DNA of 64,000 nucleotides, from NCBI GenBank assembly GCA_030268105.1, contig BSDZ01000119.1, positions 763,001 to 827,000 of the forward strand, read 5' to 3'. Positions 45,145 through 58,700 of this stretch are shown here, piece after piece. How positions within the stretch are numbered: the first letter of the stretch is position 1; each line of letters begins with the position of its first letter. Under the pieces are notes generated by a model, which did not search any database, was not told the DNA's origin, and was given only the letters and a program-made list of their open reading frames with translations. Both the position numbers and the translations under genes were made by a program. Source of the DNA: Volvox africanus (lineage: Eukaryota; Chlorophyta; Chlorophyceae; Chlamydomonadales; Volvocaceae).

Positions 45145-48100
45145 ATTATCCCCCCTCCCGCATGCAGCGTCCTCGCTGCCTAGCGTCGCTTTCATTGACT
45201 GAGGTATCAACAACAACCTCCACATGGAAAAGCAACGAGTAATCGGGCATTGTAAGGATAATATAATCAGTGACGGTTCGATTGAGCTCGTCGAATGCCC
45301 GTCGGCACTTCGATGACTCAAACAAAACGAACATCCCTTGCGGGTCAAGTTCGCAAGGAGTAATTTTCAATGGGCTTCCGGAAATACTTGGTCAAGCCTG
45401 GGAACTACGCAGTCCCGAGAGGTTCTGAGGCACGGGCCAAAACATGAACCACGGCGACCTTCCGCGAATCCCTTTTCACATTGGCGGCCGATACAATGTG
45501 ACCGAAATACTCCACCTGAGGCTACGCCCAAACATTTGGCGCGTTTAGCAAACGATTGCTTTTGCCTCGTCACATCAAAACATGAGCCACAGATGCTCCA
45601 TCGTGCGTTTGGGATGAACCAAGATGTCATCCATACAACTAAACCTGTCGACAAACGGCCTGAGCATGCAGTTCACATCCGCTTAAAGTGTCGTGGGCAT
45701 AAGTCAAATCCCAAGCAACACGGCCGTACACTCAAATTGACCAAAGGGATTTCGAAAAGCGATTTTCGAAATATCAGAGGCAGCGATGCCAGTCTGATTG
45801 CAGCCCTGTTGCGAGTCAATTGAGGAGACATAAGCTGAACATTCAGCGTATTGAACAGGTTATCAAAGGATACAAAGGATCGCGATTACAACATCATTCG
45901 CATTCAAGCCCGGTAGGCAGTACACATGCTCAGCATACCGACAAGTATTATCGGTGCAGAGTAGGAGGATGTGTGGGGCAACAATCATATCCTTTGTAGC
46001 ATTTCTGTCTCTTACTGCTGCTCAACCTTACACTTGGGAGCGCTTCAGAGAACAGAGGGATTGTTCAAACAACAGGACAAGATGGAAGCGCAGGGATATC
46101 ACGAGACATCCGTATGCATTTTGCATCAAGGCTTCGACCCCAGAATCCACAAAATCTGCGCGGTGGTGGCACATCATTCCACCTAATGCCTCAAAAGCCC
46201 ATACGGTTCATGACTCCGTGGCTTCGGTTTTCATTCGCGTGGCCAATGTAGGCGCAGCGTAACCATAGGCACCGCCTCAGTTTTGCCCTCCTTTGGTGTG
46301 ACACCTGGTACCCTCCGACCCGAGTCCCCCTTGGCCTACATCAAGGGTTAAGGACTTCGTCCGGAGCGCGCGAGGTACGACAGGATGTCAAAGACCCCTT
46401 CAGGTACGGTGCAGTCTCTGCAGAACCCTGCAGTGCGTACACTCGGGTCACAACAACCAAAGGGCCTAACGATAGGCGAAGGGTGATTCTGCCCAACGAT
46501 GGGACTTTTACTCCATCCGCAAGAGTAACCTCTGCACAATCCGACGACTGTGGAGAGCGACTCCACTGCATTCACCCTGCCGAGTAGGTGAAGTCGTCCA
46601 TGGCACCAACATGCATGTGCCTTCAGAATACGGTCAGCAAGACCGACGTGGATTACTGGGATCCGAATACCTGTTGGCAACTGCCCTGCAGGTAACGATG
46701 CTGCACTTGTAGTAATCAATTTGCGGACAACAGCAGCAATCCCAGGATGGGTTCAAAGCAATCGGCAGAACCCACAGCAGGAGTTTCATACAAGACGTCA
46801 GTAGCATAGGGCAGTTCAGCAACAGAGCTGACACTCCCTCCATATTAACACCATCAAACAGCATGGTGCCTGGTGTGAACCAGGTGACACACTGCATACC
46901 CTTTAGCAGAGCCTCACCCTTGCGCTGGCTATAGGCAGGGAATAAAACACATGCAGCGGTGTCCGTACATTGACGTCTACTCCTGTACAAAGTAAGCTGT
47001 ACAAACAGCTCACATAGAGATGAGGGGATGAACATAACGGCACTTTTCAAGGACCAGAAGACAACAATGCCTTCATAGCTGGTCATACAAACGACCACCA
47101 ACTACACGTTTGTTCAGCATTCCAGGTGGAATCAACTCCACATTAATCCGGGCAATCCCCTACCTTAGCCGCATGGCCAAAGGCTGCAACAACAGACACC
47201 CCTTCGTGAGGTAATCCACTGCACATCTCCAGCAAAGAGTGACCATCCTCCGACGCACAAGCTCGGATTGCATGCACTCCCATTTTGCCAGTCATAGGTC
47301 CTGCATTTGCATGGCAGACACATGAGGCACAGCTTTCAAAGCATTTTGTCCAACTAAGATACACATCTCAGCTCTCAGGACAAATGGCATCAAGTCCACT
47401 TGCGGCTGGACTCTTATCCCTATCAAGTCAGTGGCACATTGTCAAGCAAAAGACCACGACAGATCTCACTGAAACCAGAAGATACAAAGAGCCTCAGAAC
47501 GTGATTGATACGCAGGTACCATTTCATTAGAGCGCATGCTATACAAGCCCGAGGCTAATGTACGGCGTGCCTTCATATCACGTGGCTAATCTTCTGGGGT
47601 AAGGCGTGCAAGCAAGGCGGCAATCAACTCACCCAACGTGACGTTTTCCCGTGCAGTGGCCCATTGGTCTTACCATGTCTTCGTCACACCTTCAAAGGAA
47701 ACCTCTGACGAAGAGACATCGCATGGCGTCATGTTCACACCACGGCACATCTGCAGGTACTTCCTAACATCACGTAGATAGGTACGAGTTGCAATTGCGG
47801 TGTCACGCCCAACATTCACATCATGTGAGATAAGCAATTTCGGTGCAGGGATAATAAACCTCTTCACCTCATTACCGTCGACGCGGTCTTGCATTTGAGG
47901 TGACAGCAGACCCCGTTGATCAGCAGTTCCATCTGTAACCGTCATGGCTGCCGAGCGTGGCGTAGTAAGATGGATAGGGGCCTGAAACACAAGAGAATCT
48001 TGAGCAGCAATCATGTCAATAGTCTCAGGATCTCTATCAAACATTCTAGGAATGGCACCCGGCTCGGGTTGACATGCCAAGCCTACGAATGTCACGTTCT

Positions 48101-48208
48101 GCCATCATGGAACACTGACCAACACGTTCGAATTGCGTGACAATAAGTGATGCACACAATTCCAAAGCAAGTGTACAAGCGATTCACATGAATCCGGCAC
48201 AGGAGTAC
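45145..48208 (-). pseudogene. Heavily decayed chromovirus F (gag-pol remnant)
   Basis: Minus-strand remnant read from right to left. 48095-47670 matches the Gag N-terminus (IPAPKLLIS, TRTYLRDVRKYLQ). 47645-47150 is a shrunken gag remainder. 47101-46634 matches the pol N-terminus (FIPSSL, DTAACVLFPA). 46719-46341 is the protease region with the DTGAS motif destroyed. 45830-45180 covers RT to RNase H. Integrase and chromodomain are deleted: RNase H sequence joins directly to the polypurine tract near 45180. Many frameshifts; clearly dead and older than the other copies. Its right edge at 48208 is the insertion point of C. Confidence 0.85.
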
Positions 48209-49032
48209 TGTTGTACCTCTCGTTCGCGTTTGCTCATAAGTATCTGCACGTCTGGAGACTATCGACACCGATGCGCGAGCACTTGCAAGTACAGCAAGGC
48301 AAGCGAGAGCAAACAGAGACAGCGGAAGACTTCAAGACGAAGAGAGATATAACTTACGGTCTTACAGATCGGAATGATGCAATGGACGAAATCGCCGTCA
48401 GCGCCGGAAGCAAGCAATCATCACGCGGCGGTGATTAGCGAAGTTCAGGCTTAGCTCGGGCTAAGTAGAATATCGTATAGCAATAGTAATGTAGAACACA
48501 CACGTGTTCTCCGGTATCGAATGTCTTATCTTGCTTAGCCGTCCTCGCATCTGTTATACTCGCAGCATCGCAATGCCGTACGATTCACATCAGGAGGCCG
48601 ATCCTAGATGTGACAACCCTACTGCGTCTAGGCGATGTCTACGCATAACAACGTGTAAGCCTTTCCGGCATTCGCATGATGCAAGGGTCCGGATAACAAT
48701 ATCCGGTTGCAGGGCATGCATCGCGACGAGTGCGGCGCTCTCAACGTGTGCTTTAATGAAGTAATATTATATCAGATAATATTACTTATCGTTTCCTAGC
48801 ACGAGCATAATGCGCACTTCAATGATTCGGTCATTCATGCATGCTAGGCGGATTTACCATGATGCGATGTCGCGATGGATAATGACAACATGCCAAATGC
48901 ATATATAAATGTACACGAATACATTTATATCATGCAGATTCATTCATATGTAATGCGTTCATCACAATAGTACTTCGCCTCGTAGGATCGCGTCGACCTA
49001 CGCGTCGGCGGGAAACTAACCGTAGCACAACA
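48209..49032 (-). repeat. 3' LTR of copy C (824 bp)
   Basis: Minus-strand LTR with the same ends and hairpins as the LTR at 5423 (CCGGATA/TATCCGG, TCACATC/GATGTGA). Its inner edge abuts the polypurine tract of C. Confidence 0.92.
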
Positions 49033-49091
49033 ATTATCCCCCCTCCCGTATGCAGCGTCCTCGCTGCATCATACAGCATCGACTGCAGGGG

Positions 49092-52000
49092 TCATTGGGC
49101 TTGCGTGGCACGTTTGCGGGCTTCTTCGAGCAGGGGTTTCATGTCCTGTGAGAAGTTGCGTGCCGGTTCCCATGAGTTGTGCTCGTTGGTATACCCTGTC
49201 CACTTAACCAAGTACTCGTGTACTGTTCGCTTACGTCGGTGTCGGCCCACACGACGCGCGCGATAATCTAACACCCGCTCCACATCGTAAAACTTCTGTT
49301 TACCAGCGATCCAGGTCTCGGGAACTGGTTCGATCGCTGCGGGGGCGTTAGCAGGCTCAGGGACGGGTTCCGTACCACGATACGGACGAACAAGCGATAC
49401 GTGAAACGTGGGGTGAATGGTCATATCAGCGGGCAATGCAAGCTGCACAGCCACATTCCCAACCATGCGCACGACAGGATACGGACCAATCCAGCGGGGT
49501 AAGAGTTTTCGGGATCCGTCGGCCAAGGAACGCAAGTTCTTGGTGCTTAGCAACACGAGTTGCCCCTCCGAAAACGTTACATCCTACTTGGATTTGTTGT
49601 AGTATTCCGTCGTTCGTTGCTGCGCCACGTCCAAACACGACTTCGCGTCTGTGATTCGGGACATAAAAGACTTGGCAAAAAGTTTAGCAGCAGGCACGTT
49701 CACTTCCAACTCACGCCACACGGGTAGCGCGGGATGAAACCAGTAGTTAAGAAAGAACGGACTTTTGCCTGTAGAGCGGTTAACAGCATTGTTAAGCGCG
49801 AATTCTGCCGCAGTCAAATATGTATCCCAAACAAGTGGTGTGCGACCAGCATAATTGCACAACATATCACCCAACGTGCGGTTTGTGCGTTCGGTTTGAC
49901 CATCAGTCTGCGGGTGATACGCTGTGCTCAGGTTGACGCGCATGCCAACTAGTTTGCAGAGCGCTTCCCAAAACTTAGACGTGAACTGTCCACCGCGGTC
50001 CGAGATCACATTTTTGGGAACCCCGTGTAACCGAACCACATTGTCGAAAAACAAACGTGCGGTTTGCTCAGCCGTGCAGGATGATGTGCATGGTGCTAGG
50101 TGAACCATCTTAGTCAGACGATCGACCATTACGAACACCGCATCGTATCCCCCCTCAGTTTTGGGCAGCGCGACTACGAAGTCCATGGAAACACTTTCCC
50201 AAGGCGCATCCGGGACAGGCAACGGTTGCAACAACCCATGGCCCTTACCGGACAAAGCCTTATTGCGCTGGCACAGACTGCATGTCTGGACGAAGTTCGC
50301 CGCATCCTTAGCCAAACGAGGCCACCAAAAGGAACGTTGCACCAAGTCGATCAATCGCTTGCTACCAGGGTGTCCTGCTAACGGGTCCTCGTGGAACCGC
50401 GCAAGGATGTCGTAGCGTATCGCGTCGTCGTTCGGAACGACGATTTGCGTAGCTGCACCCTCCGTCCGTAGCCAAAGGCCATTCTGCTTGCGAAGGTTTT
50501 CTACATTAGCCGGGTCCGCGAACCAGGCGTCTGCGTTGTAGGCAACCTTCAACCGCTCCGCGAGGTCCGTCGCGATCGGTACCTCCTCGCTACGCGGCCG
50601 CACGACGGGCGCTGCCAAAATTGCAGCGTGTAGCGACGGATGTCGACTGAGAGCATCGGCAATATTCAATTTACCAGAAATATACTCCCAGGTGCAGTTG
50701 AACCTAGCTAGATATTCCATCCACCTAGCTTGACGGCGGTTCAACGTCGGAACGCTTTGCAAAAACGTTAGGGGCCTATGGTCAGTCTTTAAAGTAAACG
50801 GGCGTCCCTCGAGGTAACAGCGCCATTCCTTTAAAGCATGCAGCACGGCCAGAAGCTCCTGTTCCCCGGTGGTGTAGCGAATTTCCGCACCAGAAAACTT
50901 CTTACTCGTGAAGGCGATCGGTCGCCCTTCCTGTAACAATACAGCGCCGCTTCCAAATATTGAGGCATCAGACACTACCTCAACACGAAATGGCAACGAG
51001 TAATCAGGGAATGCAAGGGTGACATCTTCGACAACGATTCGTTTGAGCTCTTCGAATGCCCGCTGGCATTGCGACGTCCACGACTCGAGCGAAACGAAAA
51101 CGCCTTTGTGAGTTAAGTTAGTAAGTGGGGCCGCAATGATGGAATATTTTTCAATGAACTTTCGGAAATAATTGGTCAAGCCAAGGAACTTACGCAGCTC
51201 CGTGAGGTTCTGAGGCGCGGGCCAATCGCTAACCACGGCGACCTTCCGCGGGTCCATCTTCACACCGGTGGCCGACACAATGTGGCCCAAATATTCCACC
51301 TGAGGCTGCGCCCAAAAGCATTTGGCGCGTTTAGCAAACAATTGCTCCCGCCTCATAACGTCGAGCACGAGCCGCAGATGCTCCAAGTGCTCCTCGCGCG
51401 TCTTAGAATATACCAAGATGTCATCCAGGTAGCAAACAACGAACCTGTCGATAAACGGCCTAAACATTCGGTCCATAACCGCCTGAAACGTCGCAGGGGC
51501 ATTAGTCAAACCAAACGATAGGACCGTATACTCAAAGTGACCGAAGGGCGTCCGAAAAGCGGTTTTCGGGATATCAGAGGCAGCGATGCGAATCTGATTG
51601 TAGCCCTGTTGTAAGTCAATTGAGGAAAAATAAGCCGAGCCCTTCAGCTTATCCAACAGGTCGTCAACGCGTGGCAAAGGGTAGCGATTTTTCACCGTAT
51701 TCGCATTTAACCCCCGGTAATCAATGCACATGCGCAAGGTCCCATCCTTCTTACCGACAAACAAAATCGGTGCAGAATACGGGGATGTGCTGGGGCGTAT
51801 CATACCCTTCGCGAGCAAATCCGTCACCTGGCGCTTCACCTCGTCCAGCTCCAATGGACTCAACCTGTACATTGGCCGGGCCGTAGGCTGCGCTCCAGGT
51901 ATGAGAGGGATTGTGTGATCAACAGGACGCATAGGTGGTAGGCCAGGGATATCTTTAAAGACGTCCTCATACTGAGACAGTAGGGCCTCAACCTCAGGAT

Positions 52001-53153
52001 GCGCAGAAATCTGCGCGGTGGTGACACAACAGCTCACCCGCGGCCTCAAAAGCAGTCCGTGGGCACCCTTCCGTAACAAACGGACGGCCTCCTTACGCCC
52101 GACTAGCTCTGGTTCGATTCGCGCGACCATTGCGGTCACAGCGAAATTAACCATAGGCACCGCCTCAGTTTCGCCCTCCTTTGGTGTGACATGTTCGAAC
52201 GACAGGAAAGGTACCTTAATCGACAGAGTACTCTTGCACATATGCAGGGTTGCGGTCTCCATGTCGATGCGCGCGCGGTACTGCCATAATGTCGACGACC
52301 CCATTATGTACGGTGCAGTCTCTGCTAAGCCCTGCAGCACGTACGGCCGGGTCACAACACGCAAAGGGCCTATCGATAGGCTAAGGGTAATCCTGCCCAC
52401 GATGGGATGCTTACCCCCGTCAGCAAGGGTAACCTGTGGACAATCAGACGACTCTGGGGACAACCCCAGCGCGTTCACCTCTGCGACAGAGATGAAGTCG
52501 TCACTGGCACCGGTGTCAACAAGTGCCTTCAGAGTACGGCCATTCAAACCGATCTGAACCACAGGGACACGGTTATCTACGAGCGACTGCCCAGCAGACA
52601 ACGTCAGTGCACTTAAGGCGGGTCCGTAACCAACGGCACCCCAATCAGGAGTTTCGTACCAAACGTCAACCGAGTAGGATAGGCTTGGCCACGGAACCAG
52701 CGTACCCTCCCAATCCACACCATTAAACAAAACGGTGCCCGGCTCGAACCGGTGGACATGCCGCATACCCCTTAACGATGCCTCTGCCTTGCGCCGACAG
52801 AAAGCAGGGAGTAATACACATGCGGCAGTGCCTGGATATTGACGCCTACATCTCCTGTATATGGCCAACTGTTCCGACATCTCACGCAGAGACGAGGGGA
52901 TGAACAAAACTACGTGGTTAGACAGATCGATAGACGACAGGGGACGGCGAGGTGTAAACAAATTACACAACGGGTCGAAGCAGAGAAGTCCCGTGCGTCC
53001 GTCAAGCGTGATGCGTCGCGCAATGACTCGCTCGATGTGTCCAAGTACACAAGGCAACAATGCCTTAACGGCTGGCCGTAAGGATGACCACCGACCACGC
53101 GTTAGTTCAGAAATCCCGGGTGGTGCCCCCTCCACAGGAACCCGGGCAAGCCC
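49092..53153 (-). pseudogene. pol: pol of copy C, one nonsense codon
   Basis: Complete pol in one frame except for a TAG at 49584-49586, where the intact copies have CAG (Gln), after the integrase catalytic core and before the C-terminal part and chromodomain. Everything before it (DTGAS, YLDD, H-H-C-C, D-D-E) is present, and the last 154 codons (49092-49556 from the first Met) are open. As in A, pol is in frame with gag across the UAG at 53154-53156. If UAG were read as Gln in this host the protein would be complete. Confidence 0.9.
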
Positions 53154-54390
53154 CTATTTCGGCTGAGGTACAAACGGCGGCATTAGAGGGCAATCCTTCG
53201 TAGAATGGCTCTCCGCACACCGTAGACAAACATTGGCCAATTTCCGACGCTCGAATTCGGAACGATTGCAATTCCATTTTGGCATATACGTGTCGTCCGT
53301 GCGAGTCCGCTTCGCATTGGGGTCGGAACGCTGTGCGGCTGCCGTCGACGGCACACCACCACGCTTCCTGTTCCTAGCTGGGTCCGAGTTCGGACCTGCT
53401 CCTCCTGTGCCACGGACACCCGAGCTAGCGCCCCCGCGCGCCTTGCGTTGCCCGTTGCTGCGTCGCGTCGCGGCAGTAGGCGTGGGGCGTGGTTGCGCCG
53501 AGGTCCTGGTCGAGAGCTACAGCTTCCCCAAGCGGATCCTGCACTTGCACGGCATTTGCACGAGGGGCAGACTTGACTTCTTCCTCGCCGGCAAGGAGTC
53601 GTACCTCCGCGCCCTTAGCAAAAGCGACCAACGCGTCATACGACTTGATCTGCGCTCCAACCAAGTCAGTAGCGCACCATTTAGCCAAAATTTTCGTCAG
53701 GCCTCGCCTAAACCAAAAGACACGCTCGGATTCAGTGAGGTCAGCAATGGGAGTCACAAGTGCTTCGAAGCGTGACTGGTACGCAGGTACATTTTCATCC
53801 CGACGCATGTGGTAGCTACCGGCTGCCAAAACCTTACGAGCTTCCACATCGCGTGCTTGAACCTCAGCAGCGAATCGTGCGAGCAAAGCGGCGACCAACT
53901 CGTCAAAAGTATAGTTGCCCCGGGCGTTGGTCCAATTGCGATACCAGTCCTTCGCTGAGCCCTCGAGGGTGTTACCAACGAAGAGACACCTGATACCGTC
54001 ATTATCGCCACCATGAACAGCCTGGAGATACTTTTTAGCGTCACGCACGTACGCACGAGTTGCATCGGCTATGCTATGCCCTGGTGTCTTGTCGGTCAGC
54101 GAAATATTGAGCCTAGGAACGGGAATTGACAATCTCATCACCTCAGGGATGTCATCATGCCCTCGAGCTTGAGGTAATGGCAGAACCCTTGGTCCAGCAG
54201 TGTTGTCCATATTCGTGTTCACTGCTGAATGCGGCACAATTAAGTGAGCAGGGGTCTGAAGGAAAAGGGGCTCTTGAGTGGCTCGCACGCCAACAGTCTC
54301 AAGGCCTCTATCCAGTGCTCTAGCAGCCACAACAGAATCGGGTTGGCTAGCTAGGCTAGTGTGCGGCGTATCGTCGTGTTCCGCGGACAT
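53154..54390 (-). pseudogene. gag: gag of copy C, 1-nt insertion
   Basis: Gag as in A. An extra base at 53490 shifts the frame after the capsid domain, giving a 321-residue product (54390-53425) that lacks the zinc knuckle. The normal frame resumes to the UAG, with C-x2-C-x3-H-x4-C intact in it. Confidence 0.9.
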
Positions 54391-54840
54391 GAAGCACTAA
54401 ACAATACCCTAGATTTGCGTAATAGAAGCCGACTTCTATCGCAAAGGCAAGAGTACAAAGCGATTCGGTGAGCCTACCGACAGTACTCTTGAGAAGATTC
54501 AGCAAACTCGGCAAGTAATTGCCCAGCTGAGTCCTGATCTCCGTAGTTTGGGCAATGAGAGTCGCCAACTGGTCCGGACGAACGCCGGTCTCAGTCGCCG
54601 CGGCAAGCAATGCCGGTGCACTGAGATTACCTGCGACTCAGAGCGTACACTCACACAACAAGTGCAGCAATCTAAGCAAAAGCAATTAAACAATTACAAA
54701 CCGGAAGCGGCGGCGTCCAAAACGGCGCGGCCTAAGTCTTAGGCAAAAGTATCTAGCGGTCCTCGTGGTTCGTCGCTGGAACTCGCCATAGAAAGAACCT
54801 ACTTCCGATTAGACAAAGAGAGACAGTTAGGCAACGAACC

Positions 54841-54853
54841 TGTCTCGATACCA
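54841..54853 (-). promoter_or_regulatory. Primer binding site of copy C
   Basis: Minus-strand TGGTATCGAGACA, 3 nt from the LTR, identical to the site in B and E. Confidence 0.6.
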
Positions 54854-54856
54854 AAT

Positions 54857-55690
54857 TGTTGTACCTCTCGTTCGCGTTTGCTCATAAGTATCTGCACGTC
54901 TGGAGACTATCGACACCGATGCGCGAGCACTTGCAAGTACAGCAAGGCAAGCGAGAGCAAACAGAGACAGCGGAAGACTTCAAGACGAAGAGAGATATAA
55001 CTTACGGTCTTACAGATCGGAATGATGCAATGGACGAAATCGCCGTCAGCGCCGGAAGCAAGCAATCATCACGCGGCGGTGATTAGCGAAGTTCAGGCTT
55101 AGCTCGGGCTAAGTAGAATATCGTATAGTAATAATAGTGTAGAACACACACGTGTTCTCCGGTATCGAATGTCTTATCTTGCTTAGCCGTCCTCGCATCT
55201 GTTATACTCGCAGCATCGCAATGTCGTATGATTCACACTAGGAGGCCGATCCTAAGTGTGACAACCCTACTGCGTATAGGCGATGTCCAAGCATAACAAC
55301 ATATAAGCCTTTCCGGCATTCGCATGATGCAAGGGTCCGAATAACGATATTCGGTTGCAAGGCATGCATCGTGACGAGTGCGGCGCTGTCAACGTGTGCT
55401 GTAATGAAGTAATATTATATCAAATAATATTACTTATCGTTTCGTAGCACGAGCATAATGCGCACTTCAATGATTCGGTATTTCATGCATGCTAGGCGGA
55501 TTTGCCATGATGCGATGTCGCGATGGATAATGACAACATGCCAAATGTATATATAAATGTATACAAATACATTTATATCATGCAGGTTTATTCATATGCA
55601 TAAGTCATCCATGCGTTCGTCAAGATAGCATTTCGCCTCGTAGGGTCGCATCGACCTACGCATCGGCGGGAAATGAACCGTAGCACAACA
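54857..55690 (-). repeat. LTR shared by copies D and C (834 bp)
   Basis: Primer site of C on one side, polypurine tract of D on the other. More diverged than the other full LTRs. Two hairpins show paired changes relative to the A-type LTR: CCGAATA/TATTCGG (55337-55354) and TCACACT/AGTGTGA (55233-55261). Confidence 0.9.
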
Positions 55691-55739
55691 ATTATCCCCC
55701 CTCCCGTATGCAGCATCCTCGCTGCTTCATACAGCATCG

Positions 55740-58700
55740 ACTGCAGGGTCATTGGGCTTGCGTGGCACGTTTGCGGGCTTCCTGTCCTGTCGAGCAGGGG
55801 CTTCATGTCCTGCGAGAAGTTGCGTGCCGGTTCCCATGAGTTGTGCTCGCTGGTATACCCTGTCCACTTGACCAAGTACTCGTGTACTGTCCGCTTACGT
55901 CGGTGTCGGCCCACACGACGCGTGAGATAAGCTAACACCCGCTCCACATCGTAAAACTTCTGTTTACCAGCGATCCAGGTCTCGGGAACTGGTTCGATCG
56001 CTGCGGGGGCGTTAGCAGGCTCAGGGACGGGTTCCGTACCACGATAAGGACGGACAAGCGATACGTGAAACGTGGGGTGAATGGTCATATCAGCGGGCAA
56101 TGCAAGCTCCACAGCCACATTCCCAACCATGCGCACGACAGGATACGGACCAATCCAGCGGGGTAAGAGTTTTCGGGATGCGTCGGCCAAGGAACGCAAG
56201 TTCTTGGTGCTTAGCAACACGAGTTGCCCTTCCGAAAACGTCACATCCTGCTTGAATTTGTTGTAATACTCCGTCGTTCGTTGCTGCGCCGCATCCAAAC
56301 ACGACTTCGCGTCTGTGATTCGGGACATAAAAGACTTGGCAAAAAGTTTAGCAGCAGGCACGTTCACTTCCAACTCACGCCACACGGGTAGCACAGGATG
56401 AAACCCATAGTTAAGAAAGAACGGACTTTTGCCTGTAGAGCGGTTAACAGCGTTGTTAAGCGCGAATTCTGCCGCAGTCAAATATGTATCCCAAACGAGT
56501 GGTTTGTGACCAGCATAATTGCACAACATATCACCCAACGTGCGGTTTGTGCGTTCGGTTTGACCATCAGTCTGCGGGTGATACGCTGTGCTCAGGTTGA
56601 CGCGCATGCCAACTAGCTTGTAGAGCGCTTCCCAAAACTTAGACGTGAACTGCCCACCGCGGTCCGCGATCACATTTTTGGGAGCAGCGTGTAACCGAAC
56701 CACATTATCGAAAAACAAGCGTGTGGTTTGTTCAGCCGTGCAGGACGATGTGCATGGTGCTAGGTGGACCATCTTAGTCAGATGATCGACCATTACGAAC
56801 ACCGCATCATATCCCCCCTCAGTTTTGGGCAGCGAGACTACGAAGTCCATGGAAACACTTTCCCAAGGCGCATCCGGGACAGGCAACGGTTGCAACAACC
56901 CATGACCCTTACCGGACAAAGCCTTATTGCGCTGGCACAGACTGCATGTCTGTACGAAGTTCGCCGCATCGTTAGCCAAACGAGGCCACCAAAAGGAACG
57001 TTGCACCAACTCGACCAACCGCTTGCTAGCTTGCGTAGCTGCACCCTCCGTCCGTAGCCAAAGGCCATTCTGCTTGCGAAGGTTTTCTACATTAGCTGGC
57101 TCCGAGAACCAGGCATCTGCGTTGTAGGCAACCTTCAACCGCTCCGCGAGGTCCATCACGATCGGCACCTCCTCGTTACGCGGTCGCACAATGGGCGCTG
57201 CCAAAATTGCAGCATGTAGCGACGGGTGTCGACTGAGAGCATCGGCAATATTCAATTTACCAGAAATGTACTCCCAGGTGCAGTCGAACCTAGCTAGGTA
57301 TTCCATCCACCTAGTCTGACGGCGGTTCAACGTCGGAACGCTTTGCAAAAACGTTAGGGGCTTGTGGTCAGTCTTTAAAGTAAATGGGCGTCCCTCGAGG
57401 TAACAGCGCCATTCCTTTAAAGCATGCAGCACTGCCAAAAGCTCCTGTTCCCCGGTGGTGTAGCGAATCTCCGCACCAGAAAACTTCTTACTCATGAAAG
57501 CGATCGGTCGCCCTTCCTGTAACAATACAGCGCCGCTTCCAAATACTGAGGCATCAGACACTACCTCAACACGAAACGGCAACGAGTAATCAGGGAATGC
57601 AAGGGTGACATCTTCGGCAACCCCGCTGGCATTGCGACGTCCACGACTCGAGCGAAACGAAAACGCCTTTGTGAGTTAAGTTAGTAAGTGGGGCCGCAAT
57701 GATGGAATATTTTTCAATGAACTTTCGGAAATAATTGGTCAAGCCAAGGAACTTACGCAGCTCCGTGAGGTTCTGAGGCGCGGGCCAATCGCTAACCACG
57801 GCGACCTTCCGCGGGTCCATCTTCACACCGGTGGCCGACACAATGTGGCCCAAATATTCCACCTGAGGCTGCGCCCAAAAGCATTTGGCGCGTTTAGCAA
57901 ACAATTGCTCCCGCCTCATAACGTCGAGCACGAGCCGAAGATGCTCCAAGTGCTCCTCGCGCGTCTTAGAATAAACCAAGATGTCATCCAGGTAGCAAAC
58001 AACGAACCTGTCGATAAACGGCCTAAACATTCGGTCCATGACCGCCTGAAACGTCGCAGGGGCATTAGTCAAACCAAACGATAGGACTGTATACTCGAAG
58101 TGACCGAAGGGCGTCCGAAAAGCGGTTTTCGGGATATCAGAGGCAGTGATGCGGATCTGATTATAGCCCTGTTGTAAGTCAATCGAGGAAAAATAAGCCG
58201 AGCCCTTCAGCTTATCCAACAGGTCGTCAACGCATGGCAAAGGGTAGCGATTCTTCACCGTACTCACATTCAACCCCCGGTAATCGATGCACATGCGCAA
58301 GGTCCCATCCTTCTTACCGACAAACAAAATCGGTGCAGAATACGGGGATGTGCTGGGGTGTATCATACCCTTCGCGAGCAAATCCGTCACCTGGCGCTTC
58401 ACCTCGTCCAGCTCCAATGGACTCAACCTGTACATTGGCAGGGCCACAGGTTGCGCTCCAGGCATGAGAGGGATTGTGTGATCAACAGGACGCATAGGTG
58501 GCAGGCCAGGGATATCTTTGAAGACGTCCTCATACTGCGACAGTAGGGCTTCAACCTCAGGATCCACAGAAATCTGCGCGGTGGTGGCACAACAGCCCAC
58601 CCGCGGCCTCAAAAGCAGTCCGTGGGCACCCTTCCGTAACAAACGGACGGCTTCCTTATGCCCGACTAGCTCTGGTTCGATTCGCGCGGCCATTGCGGTC

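Larger units (their letters stand above)
48209..55690 (-). mobile_element. Chromovirus copy C, minus strand, broken
   Basis: LTR 48209-49032 (3'), pol, gag, leader, primer site 54841-54853 and LTR 54857-55690 (5', shared with D). It has a frameshift in gag, a nonsense codon in pol and a nonsense codon in the leader ORF. The left flank is AGTAC within the leader of F. The two LTRs differ in length (824 and 834 bp) and in many positions, so the shared LTR is probably recombinant or belongs to D's lineage. Confidence 0.9.

Noticed and set aside
45338..45823. 161-codon + strand ORF in the F region
   Set aside because: It is antisense to decayed RT sequence of F; the matching antisense of intact pol gives the same pattern, so it is not a gene.
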